From Mycolicibacterium fallax (lineage in GTDB: Bacteria; Actinomycetota; Actinomycetes; Mycobacteriales; Mycobacteriaceae), in NCBI RefSeq assembly GCF_010726955.1, contig NZ_AP022603.1, positions 3,224,001-3,288,000 on the forward strand: a DNA stretch of 64,000 nucleotides, in the 5' to 3' direction. This document shows positions 48,694-58,248 of this stretch, one piece after another. The position numbers were made by a program, and so were the translations under genes. A model generated the notes under the pieces. It saw only the letters and a program-made list of their open reading frames with translations. It had not been told where the DNA came from and did not search any database. Positions within the stretch are counted from its first letter, which is position 1. The number at the start of each line of letters is the position of its first letter.

Positions 48694-51003
48694 TCATAGC
48701 GTGCGCCCGATCCGATCCAGCACCAGCCGCAGCACCGCCACCGCCCCGGCCTTGTCCAGCGGGTCGTTGCCGTTGCCGCACTTGGGCGATTGCACGCAGG
48801 ACGGGCAGCCCGCCGGGCATTCACACGCCTCGATCGCCGCCGCGGTGGCGCCCAGCCACACCGCGGCCTGCCGGTAGCCCTGCTCGGCGAAGCCCGCCCC
48901 GCCGGGATGCCCGTCGTAGACGAACACCGTGGGCAGCCCGTCGACCGGGCCGATCGCGGTGGACAGCCCGCCGATGTCGCCGCGGTCGCAGCTGGCCACC
49001 AGCGGCAGCAGCCCGATCGCGGCGTGCTCGGCGGCGTGCAGCGCCCCCGGGATGCGCAGCGCGTCGACGCCGGCGGCGGCCAGCGCCTCGACGGTGATGG
49101 TGTACATCGCCGCGACGGTCGGCAGCGTCTGGCTGGGCATGTCCAGCTCGACGAAGTCCAGCACCTCGCCGCCGGAGCGCCGGCGCAGGAACCCGGTCAC
49201 CTGGTGTTCGACGGTCACCGGCACCACCCCGAGGGTGACGTCGTCGAGGATCCGCTGCTCGCCGGCCCCGGTGACGGCGATGTCGACGCGTTCCCGCGAC
49301 GACGTGCGGTAGCCGGGATCCTCGGCGTGCACGAACGCCACGCCGTCGGCGAAGTCCAGCGCGTCCACCAGGTACGTCTCGCCCTGATGCAGGTACACCG
49401 CGCCGGGATGCACGCTGGCCGGTGCCTGGCCGACCCCGGTGCTGCCGAGCACCCGTCCGGTGCCGGTCTCCAGGATCGCGATCTGCCCGCCGGAGGAGCC
49501 GCGAATGTCGACGCCGGGGTGCGGGTCGGGGCCCGGGGTGGGGAAGTACCGCCCGGCGCGGTGCCGCAGCAGCCCGTCGTCGATCAGGTCGTCGACCACC
49601 GGCTCGGCGTCCCAGTCCCGGACTTCGGCCTCGGTCAGCGGCAGTTCGGTTGCCGCGCAGAGCAATTGGGGCCCCAGCACGTACGGGTTGGCCGGGTCGA
49701 TGACCACCCGCTCGACCGGCTTGTCCAGCAGCGCCTCGGGGTGGTGCACCAGGTAGGTGTCCAGCGGGTCGTCGCGGGCCACCAGCACGATGAGCGCGCC
49801 CTGCCCGCGCCGGCCGGACCGGCCGGCCTGCTGCCAGAACGACGCGACGGTGCCGGGGAAGCCGGCCAGCACGACGGCGTCCAGCCCGGACACGTCGATG
49901 CCGAGCTCCAGGGCGTTGGTGGTGGCCAGCCCGCGCAGCGTGCCGTCGGCCAGCGCCCGTTCCAGCGCGCGACGGTCCTCGGCCAGGTAGCCGGCCCGGT
50001 AGGAGGCCACCGTGTCGACCAGGCCCGGGGCGATCTCGGCGAGCCGGGCCCGGGCGCCCAGCGCGGTCAGCTCGGCGCCGTGCCGGGACCGGACGAAGGT
50101 CAGGGTGCGCGCGCCCTCGGCGACCAGCCCGGCCATCACGGTGGCGGCCTCGGCGCCGGCCGAGCGGCGCACCGGCGCGCCCTGCTCGCCGGTGACGTCG
50201 GTGCGCAGCGGCGGTTCCCACAGCGCGACGGTCCGGGTGCCGTGCGGGGAGCCGTCGACGCTGACCTCCTCGACCCGCTGCCCGATCAGCTCGGCGGCGG
50301 TCTGCCCGGGCGCGGCGGTGGTGGCGCTGGCGAAGATCACCGTCGGGTCGGCGCCGTAGCGGGCCGCCAGCCGCAGCAGCCGGCGCAGCACCATCGCCAC
50401 GTTGGAGCCGAAAATGCCGCGGTAGTAGTGGCATTCGTCGACGACGAGGTAGCGTAGGCCGCGCAGGAACACCGACCAGCGGGCGTGGTTGCGCAGCAGC
50501 GACAGGTGGATCATGTCCGGGTTGGAGAAGATCCACCGGGACCGGTCCCGGGCGAACCGGCGGATCTCGGCGGCGGTGTCGCCGTCGTAGGCGCTCGGTG
50601 CGACATCGGTGAGCCCGGCCGCCCCGGCCAGGGCGTGCGCGACGGCCAGCTGGTCGTGCCCGAGCGCCTTGGTCGGCGCCAGGTACAGCGCCCGGGCCCG
50701 CGGCTCGGTGGCCAGCGCGGACAGGATCGGCAGCTGATAGGCCAGCGACTTGCCCGAGGCGGTGCCGGTCGAGATCACCAGGTGGCTGCCGCGGTGGGCC
50801 AGGTCGGCGGCGCGGGCCTGGTGCGACCAGGGCGCGGTGATGCCGCGGCCGGCGAACGCCGCCGCGACGTTCGGGGGCACCCAGGCCGGCCAGTCCGCCG
50901 GCACGCCGGCGGTCGCCGGGAGCTGCGCGACGTGCCGCACCGGGTCGCCCTCGGCGTCGCCGACCAGGGGTGCCAGCAGCTCGCTGCCGAAGTTCACGGT
51001 CAC
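48694..51003 (-). CDS. SF2 DNA helicase with DUF1998 (SftH/MrfA-like, Rv3649 homologue)
   Basis: 769 residues. Walker A STGTASGKSLAYQLP (near residue 80), DEXH box VVDECHYYRG (near 190), motif III SATTAAPG, C-terminal RecA motifs ATNALELGIDVSGLDAVVL and QQAGRSGRRGQGALIV. The DUF1998 zinc site includes CECPAGCPSC and PKCGNGND (four Cys). SftH of M. smegmatis is a 3'-5' helicase, and B. subtilis MrfA removes mitomycin adducts; an excision-repair role is expected. Divergent from cspA. Confidence 0.94.
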   Translation of the reverse strand: MTVNFGSELLAPLVGDAEGDPVRHVAQLPATAGVPADWPAWVPPNVAAAFAGRGITAPWSHQARAADLAHRGSHLVISTGTASGKSLAYQLPILSALATEPRARALYLAPTKALGHDQLAVAHALAGAAGLTDVAPSAYDGDTAAEIRRFARDRSRWIFSNPDMIHLSLLRNHARWSVFLRGLRYLVVDECHYYRGIFGSNVAMVLRRLLRLAARYGADPTVIFASATTAAPGQTAAELIGQRVEEVSVDGSPHGTRTVALWEPPLRTDVTGEQGAPVRRSAGAEAATVMAGLVAEGARTLTFVRSRHGAELTALGARARLAEIAPGLVDTVASYRAGYLAEDRRALERALADGTLRGLATTNALELGIDVSGLDAVVLAGFPGTVASFWQQAGRSGRRGQGALIVLVARDDPLDTYLVHHPEALLDKPVERVVIDPANPYVLGPQLLCAATELPLTEAEVRDWDAEPVVDDLIDDGLLRHRAGRYFPTPGPDPHPGVDIRGSSGGQIAILETGTGRVLGSTGVGQAPASVHPGAVYLHQGETYLVDALDFADGVAFVHAEDPGYRTSSRERVDIAVTGAGEQRILDDVTLGVVPVTVEHQVTGFLRRRSGGEVLDFVELDMPSQTLPTVAAMYTITVEALAAAGVDALRIPGALHAAEHAAIGLLPLVASCDRGDIGGLSTAIGPVDGLPTVFVYDGHPGGAGFAEQGYRQAAVWLGATAAAIEACECPAGCPSCVQSPKCGNGNDPLDKAGAVAVLRLVLDRIGRTL

Positions 51004-51217
51004 ATCCGGAATTGTTCACCAGATTGTTTCGGCAGGGCTGTCGCGGTGCTTCCGGACGTGATTGGATGAGGGCGGTCGCAGCTTCTGTGTGGTGTCAAAA
51101 CTTTCGCAGGATCGACGTTGCGGTCGTTGTTCCTGCGAAGGATGGCGGTCACAACGGGCCACGGTGCTCCGAAGTGGTGTGCCGTACCCGAGAAGTACAG
51201 TAAGGAAAGATCGAAAG

Positions 51218-51421
51218 ATGCCACAGGGAACTGTGAAGTGGTTCAACGCCGAAAAGGGCTTCGGGTTCATTGCCCCCGAGGACGGCTCCGCCGACGTTTT
51301 CGTCCACTACACGGAAATTCAGGGGTCGGGCTTCCGCACCCTGGAGGAGAACCAGCGCGTGGAGTTCGAGGTCGGCCAGAGCCCCAAGGGCCCGCAGGCC
51401 ACCGGCGTCCGCGCGGTGTGA
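51218..51421 (+). CDS. cspA: cold-shock protein CspA
   Basis: 67 residues. RNA-binding motifs KGFGFI (RNP1) and VFVHY (RNP2), starting [19 protein letters not shown] 214-base leader region upstream (51004-51217) is long enough for a structured cold-responsive 5' UTR, although no start site could be fixed. A terminator follows directly. Confidence 0.97.
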   Translation: MPQGTVKWFNAEKGFGFIAPEDGSADVFVHYTEIQGSGFRTLEENQRVEFEVGQSPKGPQATGVRAV

Positions 51422-51439
51422 GTCAACCGACGTAAACGC

Positions 51440-51478
51440 AATCCCCCCGATCCACCCGCCCGGGTGATCGGGGGGATT
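51440..51478 (+). terminator. rho-independent terminator of cspA
   Basis: AATCCCCCCGATC (51440-51452) pairs with GATCGGGGGGATT (51466-51478), followed by TCGTTTTG. Confidence 0.9.
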
Positions 51479-51550
51479 TCGTTTTGTCTCCCGGGCGCGT
51501 CCACCCCGTCGCTGCCGACCGACCGGGCGTCGCTGCCCTAGTGTCGAGGG

Positions 51551-52129
51551 ATGGATCAGCTGTCGTTCTTCTCGGCTGAGTCGGTGCCGCCCGCGGTCAC
51601 CGACGTCACCGGGTTGCTCGCGACGGCCGGCCAGATCCTCACGGTGCGCGACGGGGTCCGGGTGTCGGTGGTCGTCGATCAGTTGTGGCGGGCGGTCGCC
51701 ATCGCCGCGATGATCGTCGAGTCCGGGCTGCAGGCCGAGGTGACCCACACCGAGGAGAACACCCCGCTGGTCCGCACCGCCGTCGACGCCCGGCTGGTGC
51801 CGATCGCGATCGGCTGGACGCGCGGGGCGGTCAAGACGGTGCCGGCGGACTGGGTGCCGGGCTCGCGGGAGCTGCGGATCTGGACGCTGGCCGCGGGCAG
51901 TCCCGACGGCGACCGCTACCTGCTCGGCCTGGACCCGCACGCCCCCGACACCCATTCGCCACTGGCCTCGGCGCTGATCCGGGCCGGTATCGCGCCCACC
52001 CTGATCGGCACCCGGGGCAGCCGTCCGGCGCTGCGGATCAGCGGCCGGCGCCGGCTGTCGCGGCTGGTGGAGAACATCGGGGAACCCCCGGCGGACGTCG
52101 AAGCGTTCGCACATTGGCCACGGGTATGA
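51551..52129 (+). CDS. conserved hypothetical protein (Rv3647c homologue)
   Basis: 192 residues, soluble. Recognisable only by position between cspA and topA. Segments such as VSVVVDQLWRAVAIAAMIVE and ALRISGRRRLSRLVENIGEP are likely conserved. No known motif; function unknown. Confidence 0.85.
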   Translation: MDQLSFFSAESVPPAVTDVTGLLATAGQILTVRDGVRVSVVVDQLWRAVAIAAMIVESGLQAEVTHTEENTPLVRTAVDARLVPIAIGWTRGAVKTVPADWVPGSRELRIWTLAAGSPDGDRYLLGLDPHAPDTHSPLASALIRAGIAPTLIGTRGSRPALRISGRRRLSRLVENIGEPPADVEAFAHWPRV

Positions 52130-52268
52130 CACGGTGACCACAGGCCCTCGGCTTGCACAGGCCGCGGCAGAATGCAAGATTGGCCGCGGCGGCACGCGCT
52201 GACGGGCCGCACGACATATATAAGGACAGACGGCCCGCGGCCGTCCGCAGTGGGAGCGTAGGGGCAAG

Positions 52269-55100
52269 TTGGCTGGCAACGGAACCGTGAAGCGACTGGT
52301 CATTGTCGAGTCGCCGACCAAGGCCCGCAAGATCGCCGGGTACCTGGGCCCCAACTACATCGTGGAGTCCTCCCGCGGCCACATCCGCGACCTGCCGCGC
52401 AACGCCGCCGACGTGCCGGCCAAGTACAAGCAGGAGCCCTGGTCCCGGCTGGGGGTCAACGTCGACTCGGACTTCGAGCCGCTCTACATCGTCAGCCCGG
52501 ACAAGAAGAGCACGGTCACCGAGCTCAAGAACCTGCTCAAGGGCGTCGACGAGCTCTACCTGGCCACGGACGGTGACCGCGAGGGCGAGGCCATCGCCTG
52601 GCACCTGCTGGAAACCCTCAAGCCGCGGATCCCGGTCAAGCGGATGGTGTTCCACGAGATCACCGAGCCGGCCATCCTGGCCGCCGCCGAGAACCCCCGC
52701 GACCTGGACATCGACCTGGTCGACGCGCAGGAGACCCGCCGCATCCTGGACCGGCTGTACGGCTACGAGGTGTCCCCGGTGCTGTGGAAGAAGGTCGCCC
52801 CGCGGCTTTCGGCGGGCCGGGTGCAGTCGGTCGCGACCCGCATCATCGTGCAGCGCGAGCGGGAGCGGATGGCGTTCCGCAGCGCCGGCTACTGGGACAT
52901 CGTCGCCGAACTCGACGCCAGCGTGTCCGACCCGGGCGCCACCCCGCCGGTGTTCAGCGCCCGGCTGGTCAACGTCGACGGGCTGCGGGTGGCCACCGGC
53001 CGGGACTTCGACTCGCTCGGCGCGGTCAAGAAGCCCGCCGAGGTGGTGGTGCTCGACGAGGCCGGCGCCAACGGGCTGGTCGCCGGACTGTCCGGGGCCG
53101 CGCTGACGGTGTCGTCGGTGGAGGAGAAGCCCTACACCCGGCGGCCGTACGCGCCGTTCATGACCTCGACGCTGCAGCAGGAGGCCGGGCGCAAGCTGCG
53201 GTTCTCCTCCGAGCGCACCATGAGCGTGGCGCAGCGGCTGTACGAGAACGGCTACATCACCTACATGCGTACCGACTCGACGACGCTGTCGGCCAGCGCC
53301 ATCGACGCCGCCCGCAACCAGGCCCGGCAGCTCTACGGCGAGGAGTACCTGCACCCGACGGCGCGGCAGTACACCCGCAAGGTCAAGAACGCCCAGGAGG
53401 CGCACGAGGCGATCCGGCCGGCCGGCGACACCTTCGCCACCCCCGACGCGGTGCGCCGCGAGCTGGAGAACGACGAGTTCCGGCTCTACGAGCTGATCTG
53501 GCAGCGCACGGTGGCCTCCCAGATGGCCGACGCGCGGGGCACCACGCTGAGCCTGCGGATCGCCGGTGCCGCCGCCGACGGCCGCGACGTCACCTTCGCC
53601 GCCAGCGGCCGCACGCTGACCTTCGCCGGCTTCCTCAAGGCCTACGTGGAGACCGTCGACGAGCTGGCCGGCGGCGAGGCCGACGACGCCGAGCGGCGGC
53701 TGCCGAACCTGCGCCAGGGCCAGCAGGTCAGCGCCAACGCACTGACCCCGGACGGGCATTCGACCAACCCGCCGGCCCGCTACACCGAGGCGTCGCTGAT
53801 CAAGGCGCTGGAGGATCTCGGGATCGGCCGGCCGTCGACGTACTCGTCGATCATCAAGACCATCCAGGACCGCGGCTACGTCTACAAGAAGGGCAGCGCG
53901 CTGGTGCCGTCCTGGGTGGCGTTCGCCGTGATCGGTTTGCTGGAGCAGCATTTCGCGCGGCTGGTGGACTTTGACTTCACCGCCGCGATGGAGGACGACC
54001 TCGACGCGATCGCCGGCGGACAGGAGCGCCGCAGCAACTGGCTGCGCAACTTCTACTTCGGCGGTGAGCACGGCGCGGAGGGCTCGATCTCGCGGGCCGG
54101 CGGGCTCAAGCAGCTGGTCGGCGGCAACCTCGACGGCATCGACGCGCGGCTGGTCAACTCGATCAAGCTGTTCGACGACGCCGAGGGCCGCGCGGTCAAC
54201 GTCCGGGTCGGCAACTACGGGCCCTACCTGGAGCGGATGGTGCTCGGCGAGGACGGCGAGCCGACCCCGCAGCGGGCCAACCTCAACGATTCGCTGACCC
54301 CCGACGAGCTGACCCTGGAGCTGGCCGAGGAGCTGTTCGCCACCCCGCAGGACGGCCGCAGCCTGGGCGTCGACCCGGAGTCCGGGCACGAGATCATCGC
54401 CCGGGAGGGCCGGTACGGGCCGTACGTCACCGAGGTGCTGCCGGCCCCGCCGGAGGATCCCGAGGACGGGGTGGGCGCGAAGAAGTCCAAGAAGCCGACC
54501 GGCCCCAAGCCGCGCACCGGGTCGTTGCTGCGCAGCATGGATCTGCAGACGGTGACGCTGGAGGATGCGCTCAAGCTGCTGTCGTTGCCGCGGGTGGTCG
54601 GGGTCGATCCGGACAACGGCGAGGAGATCACCGCGCAGAACGGCCGGTACGGGCCGTACCTGAAGCGCGGCACCGATTCGCGTTCGCTGGCCACCGAGGA
54701 CCAGATGTTCACCGTCACCCTGGAGGAGGCGCTGAAGATCTACGCCGAGCCCAAGCGTCGGGGACGCCAGGCCGCGGCCACCCCGCCGCTGCGCGAGCTG
54801 GGCACCGATCCGGTGTCGGGCCAGCCGATGGTGATCAAGGACGGCCGGTTCGGCCCGTACGTGACCGACGGCGAGACCAACGCCAGCCTGCGCAAGGGCG
54901 ACGAGGTCGCGACGATCACCGACGAGCGGGCCTCCGAGCTGCTGTCGGACCGTCGGGCCCGCGGGCCGGCCAAGAAGGCCACCCGCAAGGCTCCGGCCAA
55001 GAAGGCCGCCGCGAAGAAGGTGGCTGCGAAGAAGGTCCCGGCCAAGAAGACGGCCGCCAAGAAGACGGCCGCCAAGAAGGCCGCAGCCAAGAAGGCCTAG
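52269..55100 (+). CDS. topA: DNA topoisomerase I
   Basis: 943 residues from a TTG. TOPRIM: VIVESPTKARKIAGYLG and LATDGDREGEAIAWHLLE (DxDxE). Active-site Tyr in YITYMRTDST. The zinc-finger domains of E. coli TopA are replaced by repeated C-terminal domains (NGRYGPYLKRG, DGRFGPYVTDG, EGRYGPYVTE) and a Lys/Ala tail (repeats of AAKK/APAKK after residue 900), as in mycobacterial TopA. Relaxes negative supercoils. Convergent with the cyclase gene, four bases apart. Confidence 0.98.
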   Translation: MAGNGTVKRLVIVESPTKARKIAGYLGPNYIVESSRGHIRDLPRNAADVPAKYKQEPWSRLGVNVDSDFEPLYIVSPDKKSTVTELKNLLKGVDELYLATDGDREGEAIAWHLLETLKPRIPVKRMVFHEITEPAILAAAENPRDLDIDLVDAQETRRILDRLYGYEVSPVLWKKVAPRLSAGRVQSVATRIIVQRERERMAFRSAGYWDIVAELDASVSDPGATPPVFSARLVNVDGLRVATGRDFDSLGAVKKPAEVVVLDEAGANGLVAGLSGAALTVSSVEEKPYTRRPYAPFMTSTLQQEAGRKLRFSSERTMSVAQRLYENGYITYMRTDSTTLSASAIDAARNQARQLYGEEYLHPTARQYTRKVKNAQEAHEAIRPAGDTFATPDAVRRELENDEFRLYELIWQRTVASQMADARGTTLSLRIAGAAADGRDVTFAASGRTLTFAGFLKAYVETVDELAGGEADDAERRLPNLRQGQQVSANALTPDGHSTNPPARYTEASLIKALEDLGIGRPSTYSSIIKTIQDRGYVYKKGSALVPSWVAFAVIGLLEQHFARLVDFDFTAAMEDDLDAIAGGQERRSNWLRNFYFGGEHGAEGSISRAGGLKQLVGGNLDGIDARLVNSIKLFDDAEGRAVNVRVGNYGPYLERMVLGEDGEPTPQRANLNDSLTPDELTLELAEELFATPQDGRSLGVDPESGHEIIAREGRYGPYVTEVLPAPPEDPEDGVGAKKSKKPTGPKPRTGSLLRSMDLQTVTLEDALKLLSLPRVVGVDPDNGEEITAQNGRYGPYLKRGTDSRSLATEDQMFTVTLEEALKIYAEPKRRGRQAAATPPLRELGTDPVSGQPMVIKDGRFGPYVTDGETNASLRKGDEVATITDERASELLSDRRARGPAKKATRKAPAKKAAAKKVAAKKVPAKKTAAKKTAAKKAAAKKA

Positions 55101-55104
55101 CGGC

Positions 55105-56724
55105 TTAGGTCTGCACCTCGTCGAGCGCGGCCAGCCGGATCGGCCGGGCCAGCTGGGTGGGCTCGGTGCGCCCGCGCAGCTGCACGATCTCCCCGACGTT
55201 CCAGGCCAGCGCCTCGGCGTCGGTGGCGTCGGCGACGGCGGTGGCCGAGGCGAGCACCCGGTCGGGCTCCAGCTTGGCCAGCTCGGTCAGCCGGGCGGCC
55301 TCGTTGACCGGGTCGCCGATCACCGTGTACTCGAAGCGGGCCTGCGCGCCGATGTGCCCGGCGATCGCCCGCCCGGCCGAGACCCCGATGCCGAACTCGT
55401 CGCCGAGCAGCGGCAGCAGGTTGTCGTGCAGCTCGCGGGCGGCGGCCAGCGCGGCGCCGGAGGTGTCGGGGTGTTCCAGCGGTGCGCCGAAGATGCACAG
55501 CGCCGCGTCGCCCTGGAACTTGTTGACGAACCCGCCGTAGCGGTCGACGGTGTCGACGATGACCCGGAAGAACTCGTTGAGCAGGATCACCACCTCGCCG
55601 GGCGGGCGGGTGGCGGTCAGGTACGTCGAGCCGACCAGGTCGACGAACAGCACCGCCACGTCGCGCTCCTGGCCGCCCAGCTCGGTGCCGCGCTCCAGGG
55701 CCCGGCGGGCCACGTCCTCGCCGACGTAGCGGCCGAACAGGTCCCGCAGCCGCTGCCGTTCGGCCAGGTCGCGGACCATGTCGTTGAACCCGGCCTGCAG
55801 CAGCCCGAGCTCGGAGGCGTCGTAGATCTGCATGTGCGCGTTGTAGTTGCCGCGCTGGACCTCGCCGAGTGCCCAGCGCAGCTGGCGCAGCGGGTCGGCG
55901 ATGGACATCGCGGCCAGCACGGTGCCGGCCAGGCCGATCACCAGCGCCGCGCCGGCCAGCATCAGGATCGGGGTGAACAGCTGGTCGGGGGAGGCGTTGA
56001 GCACGTTGGTCTTGCCGGCGACCACCGCCAAGACGATCGAGAGCACCGGGACGCCGGTGGACAGCACCCAGGTCAGCACCAGGCGCTGGATCACCCCGGC
56101 GGCGTGGAAGTTCTCCGGCACCCCGCCGCGCAGCGCGGCCACCGCCACCGGGCGCAGCACCCGCTCGGACTGCAGGTAGCCGATGATCGAGGTGGCGGTC
56201 GCGCCCAGCGCGGTGGCCACCGCCAGCACCGGGGCGGACTGCGCGGCGACCGGCCAGCTGGCGCTGATGAACACCACGCCGCCGATCAGCCAGTTCGTTG
56301 CGCTGATCATGGTGCGGTAGATCGGCATCCGCAGCGCGCGGGTCCGGGCCAGGTCGGTGGCGGCCGGGTCGGGGTCGGTGAGCAGCCCGTCGCGGCGCTG
56401 CCAGCGGAACACCGGGGCCAGCAGCCACAGGCTGTAGATGGCGCCGATGGTGAACGCGACGAACAGGTAGATCAGGAACACCGCCAGGTTGGTCGCCGGC
56501 AGGTCCTGCAACTGCACCCGGTCCTCGCCGGGCAGCCCGAACCGCAGGAAGCCCAGCACGAACAGTGCGCCGATGATGTCGGCCTGCAGCATGCCCAGGG
56601 TGAACACCGGCCAGGGCGTGCGGACCACCCAGCGGGCGAACGCACTGATGCGCGCCGGGTGCAGCCAACCGAGGTTCACCGGTAAACCGTATCCGGCGGG
56701 AGCGGTGAATCTGAACCGCTTCAC
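55105..56724 (-). CDS. membrane class III adenylate cyclase with HAMP domain (Rv3645 homologue)
   Basis: 539 residues from the GTG at 56724 (length close to M. tuberculosis Rv3645; an ATG at 56889 is in frame but lies within the holB start region). About six membrane segments (about 45-290), a HAMP domain (MSIADPLRQLRWALGEVQRG), then the cyclase domain with metal Asp residues in VLFVDLVGST and FQGDAALCIFG, and GRAIAGHIG. It makes cAMP, which feeds Crp. In M. tuberculosis this cyclase is the main basal cAMP source and links to long-chain fatty acids. Confidence 0.93.
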   Translation of the reverse strand: MKRFRFTAPAGYGLPVNLGWLHPARISAFARWVVRTPWPVFTLGMLQADIIGALFVLGFLRFGLPGEDRVQLQDLPATNLAVFLIYLFVAFTIGAIYSLWLLAPVFRWQRRDGLLTDPDPAATDLARTRALRMPIYRTMISATNWLIGGVVFISASWPVAAQSAPVLAVATALGATATSIIGYLQSERVLRPVAVAALRGGVPENFHAAGVIQRLVLTWVLSTGVPVLSIVLAVVAGKTNVLNASPDQLFTPILMLAGAALVIGLAGTVLAAMSIADPLRQLRWALGEVQRGNYNAHMQIYDASELGLLQAGFNDMVRDLAERQRLRDLFGRYVGEDVARRALERGTELGGQERDVAVLFVDLVGSTYLTATRPPGEVVILLNEFFRVIVDTVDRYGGFVNKFQGDAALCIFGAPLEHPDTSGAALAAARELHDNLLPLLGDEFGIGVSAGRAIAGHIGAQARFEYTVIGDPVNEAARLTELAKLEPDRVLASATAVADATDAEALAWNVGEIVQLRGRTEPTQLARPIRLAALDEVQT

Positions 56725-56803
56725 CACAGTTGGACCCCGATGGGGCGGTAATCGGCGTGCGAGCCGGGCGTGGGCGTCGGTGCCGGGCACTATTCTGTCG
56801 GTG
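56725..56803. promoter_or_regulatory. divergent promoter gap cyclase / holB
   Basis: 79 non-coding bases between divergent starts; TATTCT at 56791-56796 on the plus strand is a plausible -10 box for a short-leader holB transcript. Confidence 0.45.
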
Positions 56804-58018
56804 ATGTCCCGGGTATTTGCGCGGCTGGTCGGCCAGGATGCGGTCGAAGCCGAGTTGACGGCCGCCGCCACGGCGGCCCGCGGTGACACTGCTCACAACG
56901 CGGGCGCCGGTTCGGCGATGACGCACGCCTGGCTGATCACCGGCCCGCCCGGATCGGGCCGATCGGTCGCCGCCCAGTGCTTCGCGGCCGCCCTGCAGTG
57001 CACGTCAGAGGGGGTGCCGGGGTGCGGGCAGTGCAAGGCCTGCACGACGACGATGGCCGGCACGCACGGCGACGTCCGCCGGGTGGTGCCCGAGGGACTT
57101 TCGATCGGCGTGGCCGAAATGCGCGGGATCGTGCAGATCGCGTCGCGCCGGCCCAGCACCGGCCGGTGGCAGGTGGTGGTGGTCGAGGACGCCGACCGGC
57201 TCACCGAGGGAGCGGCCAACGCGCTGCTGAAGGTGGTGGAGGAGCCGCCGGCGGCGACGGTGTTCCTGCTGTGCGCGCCGTCGGTCGATCCGGAGGACAT
57301 CTCCGTCACGCTGCGCTCGCGGTGCCGGCACGTCGCGCTGACCACCCCGTCGGTCGAGTCGATCGCCCGGGTGCTGACCGATGGCGACGGCCTGAGCGAG
57401 GAGGAGGCGCACTGGGCGGCCTCGGTCAGTGGCGGGCACGTCGGACGGGCCCGCCGGCTGGCCGTCGACCCGGAGGCCCGGCAGCGCCGGGAGCAGGCGC
57501 TGGCGCTGGCCGGCGAGGCGACCATGCCGGGTCGGGCGTTCGGCGCGGTGGAGGCCCTGGTGAAGGCGGCCGACGAGGAGTCCAAGGCGCTGACCGCCGA
57601 CCGCAACGTCGCCGAGACCGAGGAACTGCGGACCGCGCTGGGGGCCGGGGGCACCGGCAAGGGCGCGGCCGGGGCGATGCGCGGGGCCGCCGGCGCGCTC
57701 AAGGACCTGGAGAAACGGCAGAAGTCCCGGGCCACCCGGGCCGCCCGCGATGCGCTGGACCGGGCGCTGATGGACCTGGCCGGCTACTTCCGGGATGCGC
57801 TGATGGTGTCCTCGGGGGCGGGTGCGGTGACGGCGAATCACCCGGACATGGCCGAGCGGACCGCCCGGCTCGCCCAGCACGCGCCGCCGGACCGACTGCT
57901 GCGCTGCATCGAGGCGGTGCTGGACTGCCGCGAGGCGCTGGCCGGTAACGTCAAACCCAAGTTCGCCGTCGACGCGATGGTCGCCACGGTCGGCCAGGCG
58001 CTGCGTTCCGACCAGTAG
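56804..58018 (+). CDS. holB: DNA polymerase III delta' subunit
   Basis: 404 residues from the ATG at 56804. Clamp-loader AAA+ protein: LITGPPGSGRSVAAQCFAAA (Walker A with Arg in place of Lys, as expected for a non-hydrolysing delta'), zinc module with cysteines in GVPGCGQCKAC, VVVEDADRLTEGAANALLKV, sensor LRSRCRHVALTTP. Rv3644c homologue. Directly upstream of tRNA-Thr. Confidence 0.95.
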   Translation: MSRVFARLVGQDAVEAELTAAATAARGDTAHNAGAGSAMTHAWLITGPPGSGRSVAAQCFAAALQCTSEGVPGCGQCKACTTTMAGTHGDVRRVVPEGLSIGVAEMRGIVQIASRRPSTGRWQVVVVEDADRLTEGAANALLKVVEEPPAATVFLLCAPSVDPEDISVTLRSRCRHVALTTPSVESIARVLTDGDGLSEEEAHWAASVSGGHVGRARRLAVDPEARQRREQALALAGEATMPGRAFGAVEALVKAADEESKALTADRNVAETEELRTALGAGGTGKGAAGAMRGAAGALKDLEKRQKSRATRAARDALDRALMDLAGYFRDALMVSSGAGAVTANHPDMAERTARLAQHAPPDRLLRCIEAVLDCREALAGNVKPKFAVDAMVATVGQALRSDQ

Positions 58019-58060
58019 CCCCGGGCCTGTAGACTCTGCTGCGCCCGGTGCGCCGGGCAC

Positions 58061-58136
58061 GCCGCCTTAGCTCAGTCGGTAGAGCAATTCACTCGTAATG
58101 AATAGGTCAGGGGTTCGATTCCCCTAGGCGGCTCCA
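58061..58136 (+). tRNA. tRNA-Thr (anticodon CGT)
   Basis: Acceptor GCCGCCT pairs with AGGCGGC, discriminator T, encoded CCA (58134-58136). Anticodon loop CTCGTAA gives CGT, reading ACG. The T-arm GGGGTTCGATTCCCC is intact. Its 3' end is the junction with block 3. Confidence 0.97.
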
Positions 58137-58248
58137 TTTTGTCCACGCACGTCAGCCCGGCTCTGATGGCTGGCGGGCCCGGTCAGACCGGCCACCGTGC
58201 CGCCATTGTGGGCACGCTTTGGGCACATCACCCGGTGCCCGGGGATTC

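Noticed and set aside
52038..54389. 783-codon frame opposite topA
   Set aside because: Antisense shadow of topA with Val/Gly/Arg-rich translation; topA frame has clear TOPRIM and active-site Tyr.
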